Origin: CAYSQW01 sp964433135
GTDB lineage: Bacteria; Acidobacteriota; Aminicenantia; Aminicenantales; Aminicenantaceae
DNA length: 57,049 nt
Assembly: GCA_964433135.1 (NCBI GenBank)
Contig: CAYSQW010000017.1
Coordinates: 1-57,049 of the forward strand
Direction of reading: 5' to 3'
In this document: in pieces, positions 1-9,110 of the stretch
How positions within the stretch are numbered: the first letter of the stretch is position 1
How the letters are laid out: each line of letters starts with the position of its first letter
Program-made: the position numbers and the translations under genes
The notes under the pieces: generated by a model
Database searches by the model: none
Seen by the model: only the letters and a program-made list of their open reading frames with translations
Told to the model about the DNA's origin: nothing

Positions 1-295
1 TCTTTTCCGGTATTGCAAACCGTGATTCGCGGTCATCAACGGCTCTATGAAATCCAATATCGCTCATCGGCATGTTTATCAAACCCGACGCCAATCCGGA
101 ATCTACGGACTGCTGCCTGTAGACGCGAGAATAAGAGCCCTCGGGATCGAATGTGAACACGGCGGAATCGGGAATCCCGTCTCCCCACAGTGAACGGGCG
201 ATACGACCGATATGATGGGAACCCGCGGTATGAGAACTGGAAGGCCCGCGCATGACCGGCCCGAGGACATCATTGAAAATACTGATGAAACTCAT
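1..295 (-). CDS. sdaA: L-serine dehydratase, iron-sulfur type, N-terminal (beta) domain; truncated by window edge
   Basis: Reading the minus strand from ATG at 295 gives 98 residues with no stop before the window edge. They begin MSFISIFNDVLGPVMRGPSS and continue SSHTAGSHHIGRIAR. The GP-V-x-GPSSSHTAG block is the hallmark of the beta domain of [4Fe-4S] L-serine ammonia-lyases, which convert L-serine to pyruvate and ammonia in the cytoplasm. The start is supported by an AGGAG about 9 nt upstream. An in-frame ATG 9 nt earlier abuts the AGGAG and is less likely. Whether this is a fused single-chain SdaA or a separate beta subunit cannot be seen here. It is divergent from the aldehyde oxidoreductase gene at 481. 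Serine deamination fits the amino-acid-degrading character of the window. Confidence 0.85.
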   Translation of the reverse strand, partial: MSFISIFNDVLGPVMRGPSSSHTAGSHHIGRIARSLWGDGIPDSAVFTFDPEGSYSRVYRQQSVDSGLASGLINMPMSDIGFHRAVDDRESRFAIPEK

Positions 296-480
296 CCTGT
301 TCATCTCCTTAGGAGAGGGGTTAAACTCATTCTCATCATACACTTTTTCCCCTCAAGCCGAAAGGCTCCGCCTGTCGCGACCTTCTCCGTTAAATCATCT
401 TGATTGATTTTTTTCCTAAAGTTGATGATAATTTATGTAATGATCGAATTCCCAAAGGGAACAAGAGAGAGGTCACGCCC

Positions 481-2253
481 ATGACTTATACTGGAAAATG
501 GATGCATGTCGATTTGACTTCAGGGAAAACCGAAACCGGCAAGACGGATGCCCGTCTCTTTGACCGCTACATCGGTGGAAAAGGACTCGGTTTCGCGCTC
601 CTGGAAAATCTGGCCCCCAAACCGGATCCCCTGGGAGCCGATAACCCATTGATCTTCGTCAACGGTCCCTTCACGGGAACCCGGGTACAGACCAGCGCGC
701 GAACCTGCCTGGTGACATGTTCCCCCTTAACGGGTAACATCCTGGATTCTCACTGCGGCGGTCATTTCGGACCTCGTCTGCGCGCCGCCGGTTTCGATTA
801 CGTGCTTATAACAGGAAAATCCGAACATCCCGTGACCATTCACTTGAGCCCGGCGGGAGCGGAGCTCCGTGATGCCTCTTCCTTGTGGGGGAAAGGAATT
901 TTTGAAACAACGGACTCGCTGATCACCGCAAATACCGGCATCAATCCCCGCATCGCCTGCATAGGCCCCGCCGGTGAAAACCTTTTGAAAATCGCATGCA
1001 TCGGCGTGGACAAGTACCGCCAATACGGAAGAGGCGGAGCCGGCGCCGTCATGGGATCGAAAAACCTGAAAGCCTTGGTTGTCGATGGTGACCTTCGCAT
1101 CGATTACGCCGATCCCGAACGGTTCGAAAAATTGAACCGAGAGCTGACACATGATATCGTCCATAATGAAGCCGTTCTTTTCCGCCGGGAAAAAGGGACC
1201 ATGAAATGCGTTAGAAGCGGACAGGAATATAATTTTCTGCCCACACGCAATTTCCAGCAATGCCGCTTCGATGACTTCGAGGGCATTTCATCCGAAACAT
1301 GTCGAAAGGAATTAAACTGGGAAGACACCGGCTGCTTCAACTGTGCGATCCGATGCTCTAAAATCGCTCGCTGGGATGGACACGAAGTGGAAGGACCGGA
1401 ATACGAAACCGCCGCCTTTCTGGGCTCGGGATGCGGTATCGGGAACTGCCGCGATCTGGCTCTCGCCAATGAGCTGTGCGATGATATGGGGATCGATACC
1501 ATCAGCGCCGGAGTAACGTGCTCTTTCGCCATGGAATGCTATGAAAAAGACCTAAGGCTGGAATGGGATGGATTGAAACTCGATTGGGGGGATGCCGCCG
1601 CTCAGCGTGAACTGCTGCGGTTGATGGTGAAACGCCGGAAAGCGGGACGCATATTCGCGGACGGCACCCGGGAAGCCGCTCGTCATATCGGACAAGGCAG
1701 CGAAGATTTCGCCGTCAACATCCACGGGATGGAGCTTTCCGGCGTCAATCCCAAGGGGTCTCTGACCATGGGGATCGTTCTTTCAGTCGCCGATTTCGCC
1801 AGCCATACACGTCTATGGTGCACCGAAGCGGAAATGGGACCGGAATTCCGGATCGAGGACATCCCCGCGGTCGTCGCCGACGGACTTGACGAAATCAACA
1901 CCCGAAATTGCCTCATCATCTGCGATTTTGTTCCTTTCGGTTTCGACCGTCTGGCCCCTCTGTTGAACGCCGCCACCGGCTTCAGCCATACCGAAAAGAC
2001 TCTCCTTCGAACCGGCACCGCTTTGACTCATCTGGCGCGTCGTTACAATGTGAACAACGGACGCACGCATGAAAATGACATCCTCCCCGAGAGATTTTTC
2101 AAGGAGACGTCGCTTTCCGGATTCATGCGCGGACAGGTTCTGGACAAATCTTTTTTTCGATCGCTGATCCGTAAATACTACCGGCACAGAGGGTGGAATG
2201 AACAAGGAATCCCCCCGCCGAAATTACTGAGGTCATTCGGCCTGTCCCCTTGA
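481..2253 (+). CDS. aor: Aldehyde:ferredoxin oxidoreductase (tungsten enzyme)
   Basis: A 590-residue protein beginning MTYTGKWMHVDLTSGK, the usual AOR N-terminus, with the RYIGGKGLG and GPFTGT-type N-domain motifs. It has a C-x2-C-x3-C cluster motif at C285, C288 and C292 and a distal cysteine at C481. This matches the 4Fe-4S ligand pattern of archaeal AOR, and the length is normal for the family. GPEYET follows the cysteine cluster. The family oxidises aldehydes to acids in the cytoplasm using tungstopterin and reduces ferredoxin, typically with 2-oxoacid-derived aldehydes during amino-acid fermentation. ATG 481 is chosen because AGAGAGG lies just upstream; the open frame extends to 400 without family similarity. 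The true substrate is not readable from sequence. Confidence 0.9.
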   Translation: MTYTGKWMHVDLTSGKTETGKTDARLFDRYIGGKGLGFALLENLAPKPDPLGADNPLIFVNGPFTGTRVQTSARTCLVTCSPLTGNILDSHCGGHFGPRLRAAGFDYVLITGKSEHPVTIHLSPAGAELRDASSLWGKGIFETTDSLITANTGINPRIACIGPAGENLLKIACIGVDKYRQYGRGGAGAVMGSKNLKALVVDGDLRIDYADPERFEKLNRELTHDIVHNEAVLFRREKGTMKCVRSGQEYNFLPTRNFQQCRFDDFEGISSETCRKELNWEDTGCFNCAIRCSKIARWDGHEVEGPEYETAAFLGSGCGIGNCRDLALANELCDDMGIDTISAGVTCSFAMECYEKDLRLEWDGLKLDWGDAAAQRELLRLMVKRRKAGRIFADGTREAARHIGQGSEDFAVNIHGMELSGVNPKGSLTMGIVLSVADFASHTRLWCTEAEMGPEFRIEDIPAVVADGLDEINTRNCLIICDFVPFGFDRLAPLLNAATGFSHTEKTLLRTGTALTHLARRYNVNNGRTHENDILPERFFKETSLSGFMRGQVLDKSFFRSLIRKYYRHRGWNEQGIPPPKLLRSFGLSP

Positions 2254-2353
2254 GACGGAATCCGCGTCGATTCAGGGATGCGAATCGAATCGAAGACGCG
2301 TTCCGCATGGAAAATGATATTCGCATGCGCATCCCGAAAGGACTATCGTTCTT

Positions 2354-3076
2354 TTGAAAACAACGGTATTGATCGTCGGCGACAGCCTGACCCAAGGACA
2401 TCCGGGCGCCGGGTATATCCGTTTTTTAAAACAGGGCCTTCCCGAAATCCGGATCAAATCCGAAGGCCGGGGCGGGCGAACCCTTCGGGATACGGCCCTT
2501 ATCCTGCCCACTCTTCTTAAAAGACATCATCCCGACCTTCTGGTGATCGAGACCGGAACCAATGATCTACTGCTTCCTTTTCTTAAAGAAAGGGGAAGAA
2601 AGCGGCGCCATCGGATTCAAAGAAAAAGGTTCGAAGGAGGAGTCCCCCTATCCAATCCCGCCCATTTCCGCACGATCTATGCATCCTGTCTCAAAATGCT
2701 CTCCGCATGGGGTTTCAAATCTCCATTCCTCATCACGATCGCCTGTTTGGGAGAGAATCAGAGAACGCAGCTTAATCGAAAACGCCGGATGCATAACGAG
2801 GTCATACGCGACCTGTGCGCACGCCATGAGGCGCATTTGATCGATACCGCCTCCCGATTCGAGGAAATCCTCAATCGGGAACCGGAGCCTGAATCCCATC
2901 TCCCGAACACTCCGGTCAATATCCATGACCTTTTACTCAAGAAGCTGTCAGGCGTTTCGGATTCGCTGAGCCGCAAGCGTGGACTGCGGCTTACCATTGA
3001 CGGCGTTCATTTCAACCGCAGGGGAGCCAGCATCTATGCGCACACCGTGCAGAAAGCCTTGCGCCCATTCATATAA
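2354..3076 (+). CDS. SGNH/GDSL-type hydrolase
   Basis: A 240-residue protein with the SGNH blocks in order. GDSLTQG near residue 10 carries the nucleophilic serine, a glycine-containing block II (GRGGRTLRD) follows, then GTND near residue 70, and DGVHFNRRG near the C-terminus supplies the catalytic Asp and His. No signal peptide is evident, so it is probably cytoplasmic. The family covers esterases, lipases and acyl or acetyl hydrolases; the substrate cannot be assigned. Translation is taken from TTG 2354, preceded by AAAGGA, because the GDSL motif lies only a few residues in and no ATG or GTG is better placed. It follows the AOR gene after about 100 nt on the same strand and may be co-transcribed. 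Confidence 0.8.
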   Translation: MKTTVLIVGDSLTQGHPGAGYIRFLKQGLPEIRIKSEGRGGRTLRDTALILPTLLKRHHPDLLVIETGTNDLLLPFLKERGRKRRHRIQRKRFEGGVPLSNPAHFRTIYASCLKMLSAWGFKSPFLITIACLGENQRTQLNRKRRMHNEVIRDLCARHEAHLIDTASRFEEILNREPEPESHLPNTPVNIHDLLLKKLSGVSDSLSRKRGLRLTIDGVHFNRRGASIYAHTVQKALRPFI

Positions 3077-3095
3077 GACACAGCGCCCTTGTATG

Positions 3096-3124
3096 TGGAC
3101 AAAAGAAAATCAATTTAGTATTTT
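3096..3124 (+). promoter_or_regulatory. Predicted sigma70-type promoter for the acyl-CoA synthetase gene
   Basis: TGGACA (3096-3101) and TATTTT (3119-3124) are separated by 17 nt, followed by a leader of about 130 nt. A perfect 12-bp palindrome, TTTTCATGAAAA, lies at 3142-3153 just downstream of the expected start of transcription and could bind a repressor. The -10 match is only moderate. Confidence 0.4.
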
Positions 3125-3170
3125 AATGTCACCATGATGCGTTTTCATGAAAAGAGATCATTTACGATCA

Positions 3171-3238
3171 GGTTGAATCCCATCGGCCCTTTTTTTCGGA
3201 ATAAAATGATTCCGAGACAAGACCGATTTTTTTCAACC
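3171..3238 (+). promoter_or_regulatory. Structured leader with three nested inverted repeats upstream of fadD
   Basis: Three pairs of arms nest around one centre: GGTTGAA (3171-3177) with TTCAACC (3232-3238), ATCGG (3182-3186) with CCGAT (3223-3227), and TCGGAAT (3196-3202) with ATTCCGA (3209-3215). A run of T follows the middle arm at 3227-3233. The structure ends 7 nt before the ribosome-binding site AGAGGAG (3246-3252), so folding could affect translation or act as an attenuator. No known riboswitch class is recognised. Confidence 0.4.
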
Positions 3239-3258
3239 CATGAATAGAGGAGTCGAAA

Positions 3259-5034
3259 ATGAACGAAACTTTATCTCAACTCATTCTGAATACCCTCCGC
3301 AGCTACCAAAAAGACGATCAAATGCTGTCGAAAAAGAACAAAAAATATGTCCCGATATCCACCGCTGAATTAGAAGAAAGGATCGTTTCATCGACCCTTG
3401 GAATCAAGGAGCTGGGGATGCGGCCCGGGGACAAGCTTTTGCTGCTGGCTGAAAACGGTCCTGATTGGGTTATCATTGATTTCGCCGTTCTTTGCCAGGG
3501 CGGCATCACCGTACCGGTTTATACTTCCCTGACTCCGGAACAAATCAAATATATCGCCACCGACGCCGGAGTCAAATTCATCGCGTGTTCCCATGCCCAT
3601 TTGATGGACAAGGTCAAATCCATCCTTTCGGAGCTTCCCCTTGTTCAAGGCCTGATATCTTTTTATGAGGACGAAGATCCCGAAGTGCATTCATTGGAAT
3701 CACTGCAATCCGCGGCCCGAAAGGTACCCGCCGCATCCAAATCATTCGAACAACTTGCCTTATCCGTGAAACCGGAGAACATCGCCTCCGTCATTTACAC
3801 CTCCGGAACCACCGGCACTCCCAAGGGAGTCATGCTGACCCATGCAAATTTCATCAGCAATATCGAAACGCTGGCGAAACTTTTTCCCTATTCGGAAAAA
3901 CACCGGCTGCTTTCTTTTCTCCCGTTGTCGCATGTTCTCGAACGCATGTGCACTTTTTCTTTTCTCTCCCGCGGCGTAACCATCGCCTATGCGGAAAATG
4001 TCGGAACCATAGCCAAAAATCTCATCGAGATCAAACCTCATATCATGGTCAGTGTTCCCCGGGTATTCGAAAAAATCTATGCACGAATCATGGACGGAAT
4101 CCTGAAAAGTTCTCCCGTGAAAAGAAAAATGTTTTTCTGGGCCATGGAGGTCGGAAAAACATACGGATCTAAAAAACTGAAAAAAAGGCGCATCCCCGTC
4201 GGCCTCAAGCTCAAACACGGCTTGGCGCATAAAATGGTCTATTCGAAAATACTTGAAAAAACCGGCGGAAACATATGGTTTTTCGTCTCCGGAGGAGCTC
4301 CGCTGCCCAAAGACATCGGGGAATTTTTTCATGCCGTAGGATTGAATGTTTTCGAAGGTTACGGGCTTACCGAAACCTCTCCCGTACTTGCCTGCAACTA
4401 TTTCGATCACGTCAAGTTCGGGACCGTAGGCCCCCCGCTTCCCGGGATAGAGATCAAGATCGCCGAGGACGCCGAGATATTGGCCCGGGGTCCCAATGTC
4501 ATGAAGGGATACTTGAACAAGGAGGCTGAAACCCGCGAGGTTCTGAAGGATGGATGGTTCCATACCGGCGATATAGGTTATCTGGATGAAGAAGGTTTTC
4601 TGGTCATCACGGATCGAAAGAAAGATATCATCATCACCACCGGCGGCAAGAATATCGCTCCGCAGCAAATCGAGAACCTGATTAAAACCAGTCCTTACAT
4701 CGACAACGCGGTGGTCGTCGGCGCAGACCGAAAATATATTTCATCGCTCATTATCCCTAATTTCGAGAAGCTCCGAGAGTATGCGGCTTTTTCCAATATC
4801 GAATATCAGGATCAGAAAGAACTGACGAAAAACGCGGACATCATCAACATGGTCCGGGCCGAGATCAACCGCCTGACTCCCCATCTGGCCTCATACGAAC
4901 GTATCAAGCGAATCACGATCCTGGAAAGAGATTTTGAAGAATCAGAGGGCGAGATCACCCCTACCATGAAGGTCAAGCGCAATATCATCGAACAAAAATA
5001 CGCCTCCGTCATCAATTCCATGTATTCCGAGTAG
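3259..5034 (+). CDS. fadD: Long-chain fatty-acid--CoA ligase (AMP-forming)
   Basis: A 591-residue adenylate-forming enzyme. The ATP/AMP motif YTSGTTGTPKGVMLTHAN starts near residue 180, GYGLTETSP lies near 367, and the hinge region carries DGWFHTGDIG and ITDRKKDIIIT followed by GGKNIAPQQIE. Length and the C-terminal region rich in Lys (MKVKRNIIEQKY) fit the long-chain acyl-CoA synthetase group that also includes human ACSL and bacterial FAA1-like enzymes. It activates fatty acids to acyl-CoA with ATP, cytoplasmic or membrane-associated. The start is set by AGAGGAG 6 nt upstream of ATG. A methyltransferase gene follows after 14 nt and is probably co-transcribed. Confidence 0.88.
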   Translation: MNETLSQLILNTLRSYQKDDQMLSKKNKKYVPISTAELEERIVSSTLGIKELGMRPGDKLLLLAENGPDWVIIDFAVLCQGGITVPVYTSLTPEQIKYIATDAGVKFIACSHAHLMDKVKSILSELPLVQGLISFYEDEDPEVHSLESLQSAARKVPAASKSFEQLALSVKPENIASVIYTSGTTGTPKGVMLTHANFISNIETLAKLFPYSEKHRLLSFLPLSHVLERMCTFSFLSRGVTIAYAENVGTIAKNLIEIKPHIMVSVPRVFEKIYARIMDGILKSSPVKRKMFFWAMEVGKTYGSKKLKKRRIPVGLKLKHGLAHKMVYSKILEKTGGNIWFFVSGGAPLPKDIGEFFHAVGLNVFEGYGLTETSPVLACNYFDHVKFGTVGPPLPGIEIKIAEDAEILARGPNVMKGYLNKEAETREVLKDGWFHTGDIGYLDEEGFLVITDRKKDIIITTGGKNIAPQQIENLIKTSPYIDNAVVVGADRKYISSLIIPNFEKLREYAAFSNIEYQDQKELTKNADIINMVRAEINRLTPHLASYERIKRITILERDFEESEGEITPTMKVKRNIIEQKYASVINSMYSE

Positions 5035-5048
5035 GGAATCGGCTGAAA

Positions 5049-5687
5049 ATGACCGGATTCTATTTTCCGGGATTTGCATACGACCAATTTATCGGAAGGC
5101 TGCTGAAAAATATTCGAATCCGGCTCGCGGATCTGGTTCACGAATACCACCTCTTTCCCATTCTGGATATCTGCTGCGGGACGGGAGTCCAGTGCCGTTT
5201 GTTGGATTCAGGCGGGCGACAACTTATCGCCGGCATCGACATTAATTATAAGAGTTTGAATTACGGCCGGTCCCGAGCCCCCGGTGTATGCTTCATATGC
5301 GCCGATGCCGAAAGATTGCCTTTTCATGATGACGCTTTTTCCTGCATCACGATCTCATATGCACTTCACGACAAGGATTCGGACGAACGGCAGAAGATCC
5401 TCAAGGAAATATCTCGCGTTCTGACTTCTGAGGGAAAGGTGCTCCTTTTGGATTTTGAAAATCCCTGGGATAATAAGTCCCGATCGGGTTTTTTGTTCAC
5501 CACGCTCATCGAGCGAACGGCCGGAAATACACATTTCCGCAATGGGAGACAGTTTCTCGGTTCCGGTGGACTCAGCGCCCTTATCGCGGACTCGAATTTC
5601 AGGGAATTGAAGCATTGGGAATTTCCATGGGGACATTCCAAACTTGTTCTGGCGGAAAAAACAGCCCGATCGATCACTTGGGATTGA
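5049..5687 (+). CDS. Class I SAM-dependent methyltransferase (UbiE-like)
   Basis: A 212-residue protein with SAM motif I LDICCGTG at 39-46, an acidic loop (GIDINYKSL) and the typical ADAERLPFHDDAFS motif at 86-98. These are hallmarks of UbiE/COQ5-type class I methyltransferases that act on small molecules such as quinones or lipids. The post-domain region is short and gives no substrate clue. It sits 14 nt after fadD, which suggests a lipid or quinone context but does not prove it. The gene runs into the convergent tex gene with only 7 nt between stop codons. The ribosome-binding site is weak. Confidence 0.75.
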   Translation: MTGFYFPGFAYDQFIGRLLKNIRIRLADLVHEYHLFPILDICCGTGVQCRLLDSGGRQLIAGIDINYKSLNYGRSRAPGVCFICADAERLPFHDDAFSCITISYALHDKDSDERQKILKEISRVLTSEGKVLLLDFENPWDNKSRSGFLFTTLIERTAGNTHFRNGRQFLGSGGLSALIADSNFRELKHWEFPWGHSKLVLAEKTARSITWD

Positions 5688-5694
5688 GGAGCTT

Positions 5695-7857
5695 TCAGCT
5701 TTGCTCCCGGCTTAAGGCCCGAATCGACAGTGAGATCCGGTTCAGTTCCAGGTCCACTTTGACGACCTTAACCTTGATCACCTGCCCTACTTTGACGAAC
5801 TTCGTGGGATCATCGACAAAGCGGTCGGACAACTCAGAGATGTGCACCAATCCGTCCTGATGAACTCCGATATCCACGAAAGCACCGAATTTCGTTACAT
5901 TGGTGACAACACCCTCCAGGATCATACCTGGAGCAAGATCGGAAACATTTTGGATATCCTCGGAAAAGACGGCGTATCGAAATGTCTCACGCGGATCCCT
6001 TCCCGGTTTTTCCAATTCTTCGAAAATATCTTCGATCGTGGGCATTCCGATTTCTTCGGATATGAAATCCTCCTTGTCCAACGTGCGCAGAAGAAAGGGC
6101 TGATCGATCAACTCCTGAACCGTTTTCCCGAGGTGGTCGGCCAACATCTTTACAAAACCGTAACGTTCGGGATGAACGGCGGAATCATCCAGAGGATTCG
6201 ATACGCCGGGAATCCGAAGGAATCCGGCTGCCTGTTCGAAAGTTTTTGCCCCCCATCCGGATATCTCCAGAAAATCCCTTCGTGCATGAAACGCGCCGTT
6301 TTTTTGCCTGTATTCGATAAGATTTCGGCTCGATGTTCGATTCAAGCCGGAAACGTATTTGAGGATCTCTTCCGAAGCCAGGTTGGCATCGACGCCTACG
6401 GCATTAACACATTGTTCCACCACGGCATCCAGCAGCGCTTTCAATTTTTGTTGATTGACGTCATGCTGATACTGACCGACCCCGATGGATCGGGGCTCGA
6501 TCTTGACCAATTCCGATAGGGGATCCTGCAGCCTTCGAGCGATGGAGACGGCCCCGCGTACGGTAACATCGAAATCAGGGAATTCCCTGCGAGCGGCCTC
6601 GGAAGCACTGTAAACCGAAGCTCCCGCCTCGCTGACCATGACCACAACGGGCCGGACATCCCGGTCGACGACTTTGAGGCATCCGTTTATAAAGCGTTCC
6701 GTCTCACGTCCCGCGGTTCCGTTCCCGATCGCAATCAATTCGATCCTGTGTTTATCCAGCATGCGAAAGAGGACCTGGGAAGATTTGACGGTGTCGTTGT
6801 GGGGATCGTTGGGATAAATGGTCTGATGCTCCATGAATTTTCCGGTACGCGAACACACCGCGATTTTGCACCCCGTGCGAAATCCGGGATCGATACCCAT
6901 AACGGGAATTTGACCGGCCGGAGGGGCGAGAAGCAATTCCTTCAGATTTTCGCCAAAAACGCTAATGGCTTCATCCTCCGCCCGCTCTTTCAATTGACGA
7001 CGTATCTCGGTTTCGATCGCGGGCGCCAACAAACGATCCAATCCGTCTCTCACGGCTTTGCGTAGAATGGAAGAGGAGGCGGCATCGGGCCGCTTAATAA
7101 ACACGGAGTCCAGATAACGGATGGTTTCTTCCTGAGGATAAAGGAGATGGAGGACGAGGACCTTTTCCCGCTCTCCTCTAAACATCGCCAGGATTCGGTG
7201 AGAGGAAAGAGAGGCCAGTTTTTCCTGAAAATCATAATACATCTCATACTTGGTTTTTTCCCCAGCCGCCGTTTTTCGGACGCTCGACTTAAGGATTCCC
7301 CGCTTCATCATCACGCGGCGCAGCCACCCGCGGTTTCGAGCATCGTCGGCAAGTCTTTCCGCCAGAATATCCTGTGCGCCGTGAATGACATCTTCGGTCG
7401 ACAAAATTTTTTTCTCTTGATTGATATATTTTTTTGCGTTTCCTTGAACATCCGCTCGGCTTTGCTCCAAGCCGTACAACCAATCCGCGAAAGTTTCAAG
7501 GCCCGCCTGTCTGGCCCGCCCGGCGCGCGTCGCGCGTTTGGGTTTGAATGGAGCATACAGGTCTTCCAACTCGGTTTTATCGATCGTCCGGTGTATCCTG
7601 TTTTCCAGGGACGCGGTCAGTTTTCCCTGCGCACCGATGCTTTTCAAAACGGTGTCACGCCGATCATCCAATTCTTTATAATATGTGAAACGTTTCACCA
7701 ACTCCCGGATGCGGGCATCCTCCAGATCCCCGGTCTTCTCCTTCCGGTAGCGAGCGATAAAAGGAATTGTGGCTCCTTGTTCTATCAGTTGAAGGGTATT
7801 GATCACCTGCTTGGGCTGCAGCTGAAATTCTCGGCACAACTGTTGGGCGATATTCAT
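5695..7857 (-). CDS. tex: Tex-family transcription accessory protein (S1 RNA-binding)
   Basis: A 720-residue protein with the full Tex architecture. The N-terminal helical region opens with the family motif QGATIPFIARYRKEKTGDL. A YqgF/RNase H-like domain follows (GIDPGFRTGCKIAV), then helix-hairpin-helix repeats (ISGWGAKTFEQAAGFLRI), and a C-terminal S1 domain (VTNVTKFGAFVDIGVHQDG, ending with ISLSIRAL). Tex is a cytoplasmic nucleic-acid-binding protein linked to transcription and stress fitness. ATG 7857 is preferred because GGAG lies 6-7 nt upstream; an ATG 30 nt further up has no ribosome-binding site. The gene is convergent with the methyltransferase and lies downstream of the homocysteine methyltransferase-like gene on the same strand. 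Confidence 0.93.
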   Translation of the reverse strand: MNIAQQLCREFQLQPKQVINTLQLIEQGATIPFIARYRKEKTGDLEDARIRELVKRFTYYKELDDRRDTVLKSIGAQGKLTASLENRIHRTIDKTELEDLYAPFKPKRATRAGRARQAGLETFADWLYGLEQSRADVQGNAKKYINQEKKILSTEDVIHGAQDILAERLADDARNRGWLRRVMMKRGILKSSVRKTAAGEKTKYEMYYDFQEKLASLSSHRILAMFRGEREKVLVLHLLYPQEETIRYLDSVFIKRPDAASSSILRKAVRDGLDRLLAPAIETEIRRQLKERAEDEAISVFGENLKELLLAPPAGQIPVMGIDPGFRTGCKIAVCSRTGKFMEHQTIYPNDPHNDTVKSSQVLFRMLDKHRIELIAIGNGTAGRETERFINGCLKVVDRDVRPVVVMVSEAGASVYSASEAARREFPDFDVTVRGAVSIARRLQDPLSELVKIEPRSIGVGQYQHDVNQQKLKALLDAVVEQCVNAVGVDANLASEEILKYVSGLNRTSSRNLIEYRQKNGAFHARRDFLEISGWGAKTFEQAAGFLRIPGVSNPLDDSAVHPERYGFVKMLADHLGKTVQELIDQPFLLRTLDKEDFISEEIGMPTIEDIFEELEKPGRDPRETFRYAVFSEDIQNVSDLAPGMILEGVVTNVTKFGAFVDIGVHQDGLVHISELSDRFVDDPTKFVKVGQVIKVKVVKVDLELNRISLSIRALSREQS

Positions 7858-7950
7858 AACAAACTCCACATTAAAAATTTCCTTCATTAAGAAAACATCG
7901 GAAACGGCACCGGACGGGAAGGGGAGGGAAACCGCCTGAAATATGCAAAT

Positions 7951-8853
7951 TCAATCCCGATTCGACTTGATGATTTCGGCCATCCGCCTGATATATTCCG
8001 CATCCGTTCCGCAGCATCCGCCGATGATATCGGCTCCGGCAGCGATCATCCCCGGGATATACCGGACATAATCCTCGACTTCCTGCGTATAACCGACGAT
8101 TCCCTCGGGGGTAAGCTCAGGACTGCCCGCATTGGCCTGCACCAGGATCGGAAGCTCCGTGAAACGACGCATGACGGGGATCAGTTCAGCCATGTCTTTA
8201 CTGTCGAGAGTGCAGTTGGCGCCCAGTACCAGGGCGCCTTCTTTTTCCAATTCCTTGAAACTTGCTTCCACATTGTTTCCCATGAGCGTAAAAAAGCCGC
8301 GGGGATTTCGATTGAAAGTCAGGGTGACAAAAACCGGTGCTTCACAACAGCTTCGCGCCCCCCGCAGCGCAGACAGGGCTTCACGCAGATCATACTGCGT
8401 CTCGATCAGGAGGAAATCCACCCCACCGGAGATCAATGCGGCGGCTTGCAGCGCGTACGCTTTTTCGAAATCCAATTCCGTATAAGAACCCTGCGGCTTG
8501 AGAAACCGTCCCGTCGGCCCCATGCTTCCGCCGACATAACCCGCTTCGGGCCTCACCGTTGATGCCAGCTCCGCGGCCCGCCGATTCAACTCCCGGCACC
8601 GATTTTCCAATCCATGTACCGCCAGCTTGATGGGATTTCCGCCAAAGCTGTTGGTGAGCACGGCATCGGCTCCCGCCTCAAAGTAGCGGCGGTGAACCTC
8701 TTGAATCCATTCGGGATTTTCCGTATTCCAGAGTTCGGGACTGCGTCCGGGAGGCAAACCGCGCTTCATCAGCTCGGTTCCCATGGCTCCATCCAACAGC
8801 ATGGTCCCACGCCGTATGCGATCGAGAATTTTCCTGCCGTTCATATTTGCCAC
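7951..8853 (-). CDS. Homocysteine S-methyltransferase family protein
   Basis: A 300-residue single-domain Pfam S-methyl_trans protein. It shows DGAMGTEL at 21-28, NSFGGNPIKL near 68-77, GANCT with zinc-ligand Cys214, and GGCCGT with Cys280 and Cys281. The three cysteines are those that bind the catalytic zinc in MetH N-domains and betaine-homocysteine methyltransferases. It transfers a methyl group to homocysteine or a similar thiol. The methyl donor cannot be told: no cobalamin or pterin domain is fused. GTG 8853 is chosen because AGGAA is well spaced from it; ATG 8844 is the alternative. It is divergent from the catabolic operon beginning at 9111, and methyl transfer there (UroD-like gene at 19265) makes a functional link possible. 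Confidence 0.82.
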   Translation of the reverse strand: MANMNGRKILDRIRRGTMLLDGAMGTELMKRGLPPGRSPELWNTENPEWIQEVHRRYFEAGADAVLTNSFGGNPIKLAVHGLENRCRELNRRAAELASTVRPEAGYVGGSMGPTGRFLKPQGSYTELDFEKAYALQAAALISGGVDFLLIETQYDLREALSALRGARSCCEAPVFVTLTFNRNPRGFFTLMGNNVEASFKELEKEGALVLGANCTLDSKDMAELIPVMRRFTELPILVQANAGSPELTPEGIVGYTQEVEDYVRYIPGMIAAGADIIGGCCGTDAEYIRRMAEIIKSNRD

Positions 8854-9002
8854 ACCGTTTTTCCTGATCCCATGATAATGTCACTCCCACTTCATGTCAA
8901 AGCCTTGTGTCCTAATCCCATTTACAGCTTCCGGGCACGTTGTTGAAAACCTCATTTCCATGCGGATCGCGAAATGTTTTTTTAATATTGCGCTCTGAAT
9001 AT

Positions 9003-9031
9003 TTGACAGGTCTGATACAGGATTGTATAAG
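9003..9031 (+). promoter_or_regulatory. Strong predicted promoter of the SDR/C69/GcvP-like/SSS operon
   Basis: TTGACA (9003-9008), a 17-nt spacer and TATAAG (9026-9031) form a near-consensus sigma70-type promoter about 80 nt before the first gene. ATTG...CAAT arms just downstream (about 9036-9053) could be part of an operator, but are short. It is the only clear promoter seen before the six same-strand genes ending at 17365. Confidence 0.6.
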
Positions 9032-9110
9032 AGTAAATTGTCGGATCGTGCAATGATGAAACAAAGACCTGATATCTTCCCCGATGTTTTCTTTCGTAAA
9101 GGAGTGATCC

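Noticed and set aside
212..403. 63-codon plus-strand frame at the window start
   Set aside because: It runs antisense to the recognisable L-serine dehydratase start and has no features of its own.
7685..7698. GTGAAACGTTTCAC, a 14-bp palindrome resembling parS
   Set aside because: It lies inside the tex coding sequence (encoding KRFT) and has the two parS half-sites in swapped order, so it does not match TGTTTCACGTGAAACA.
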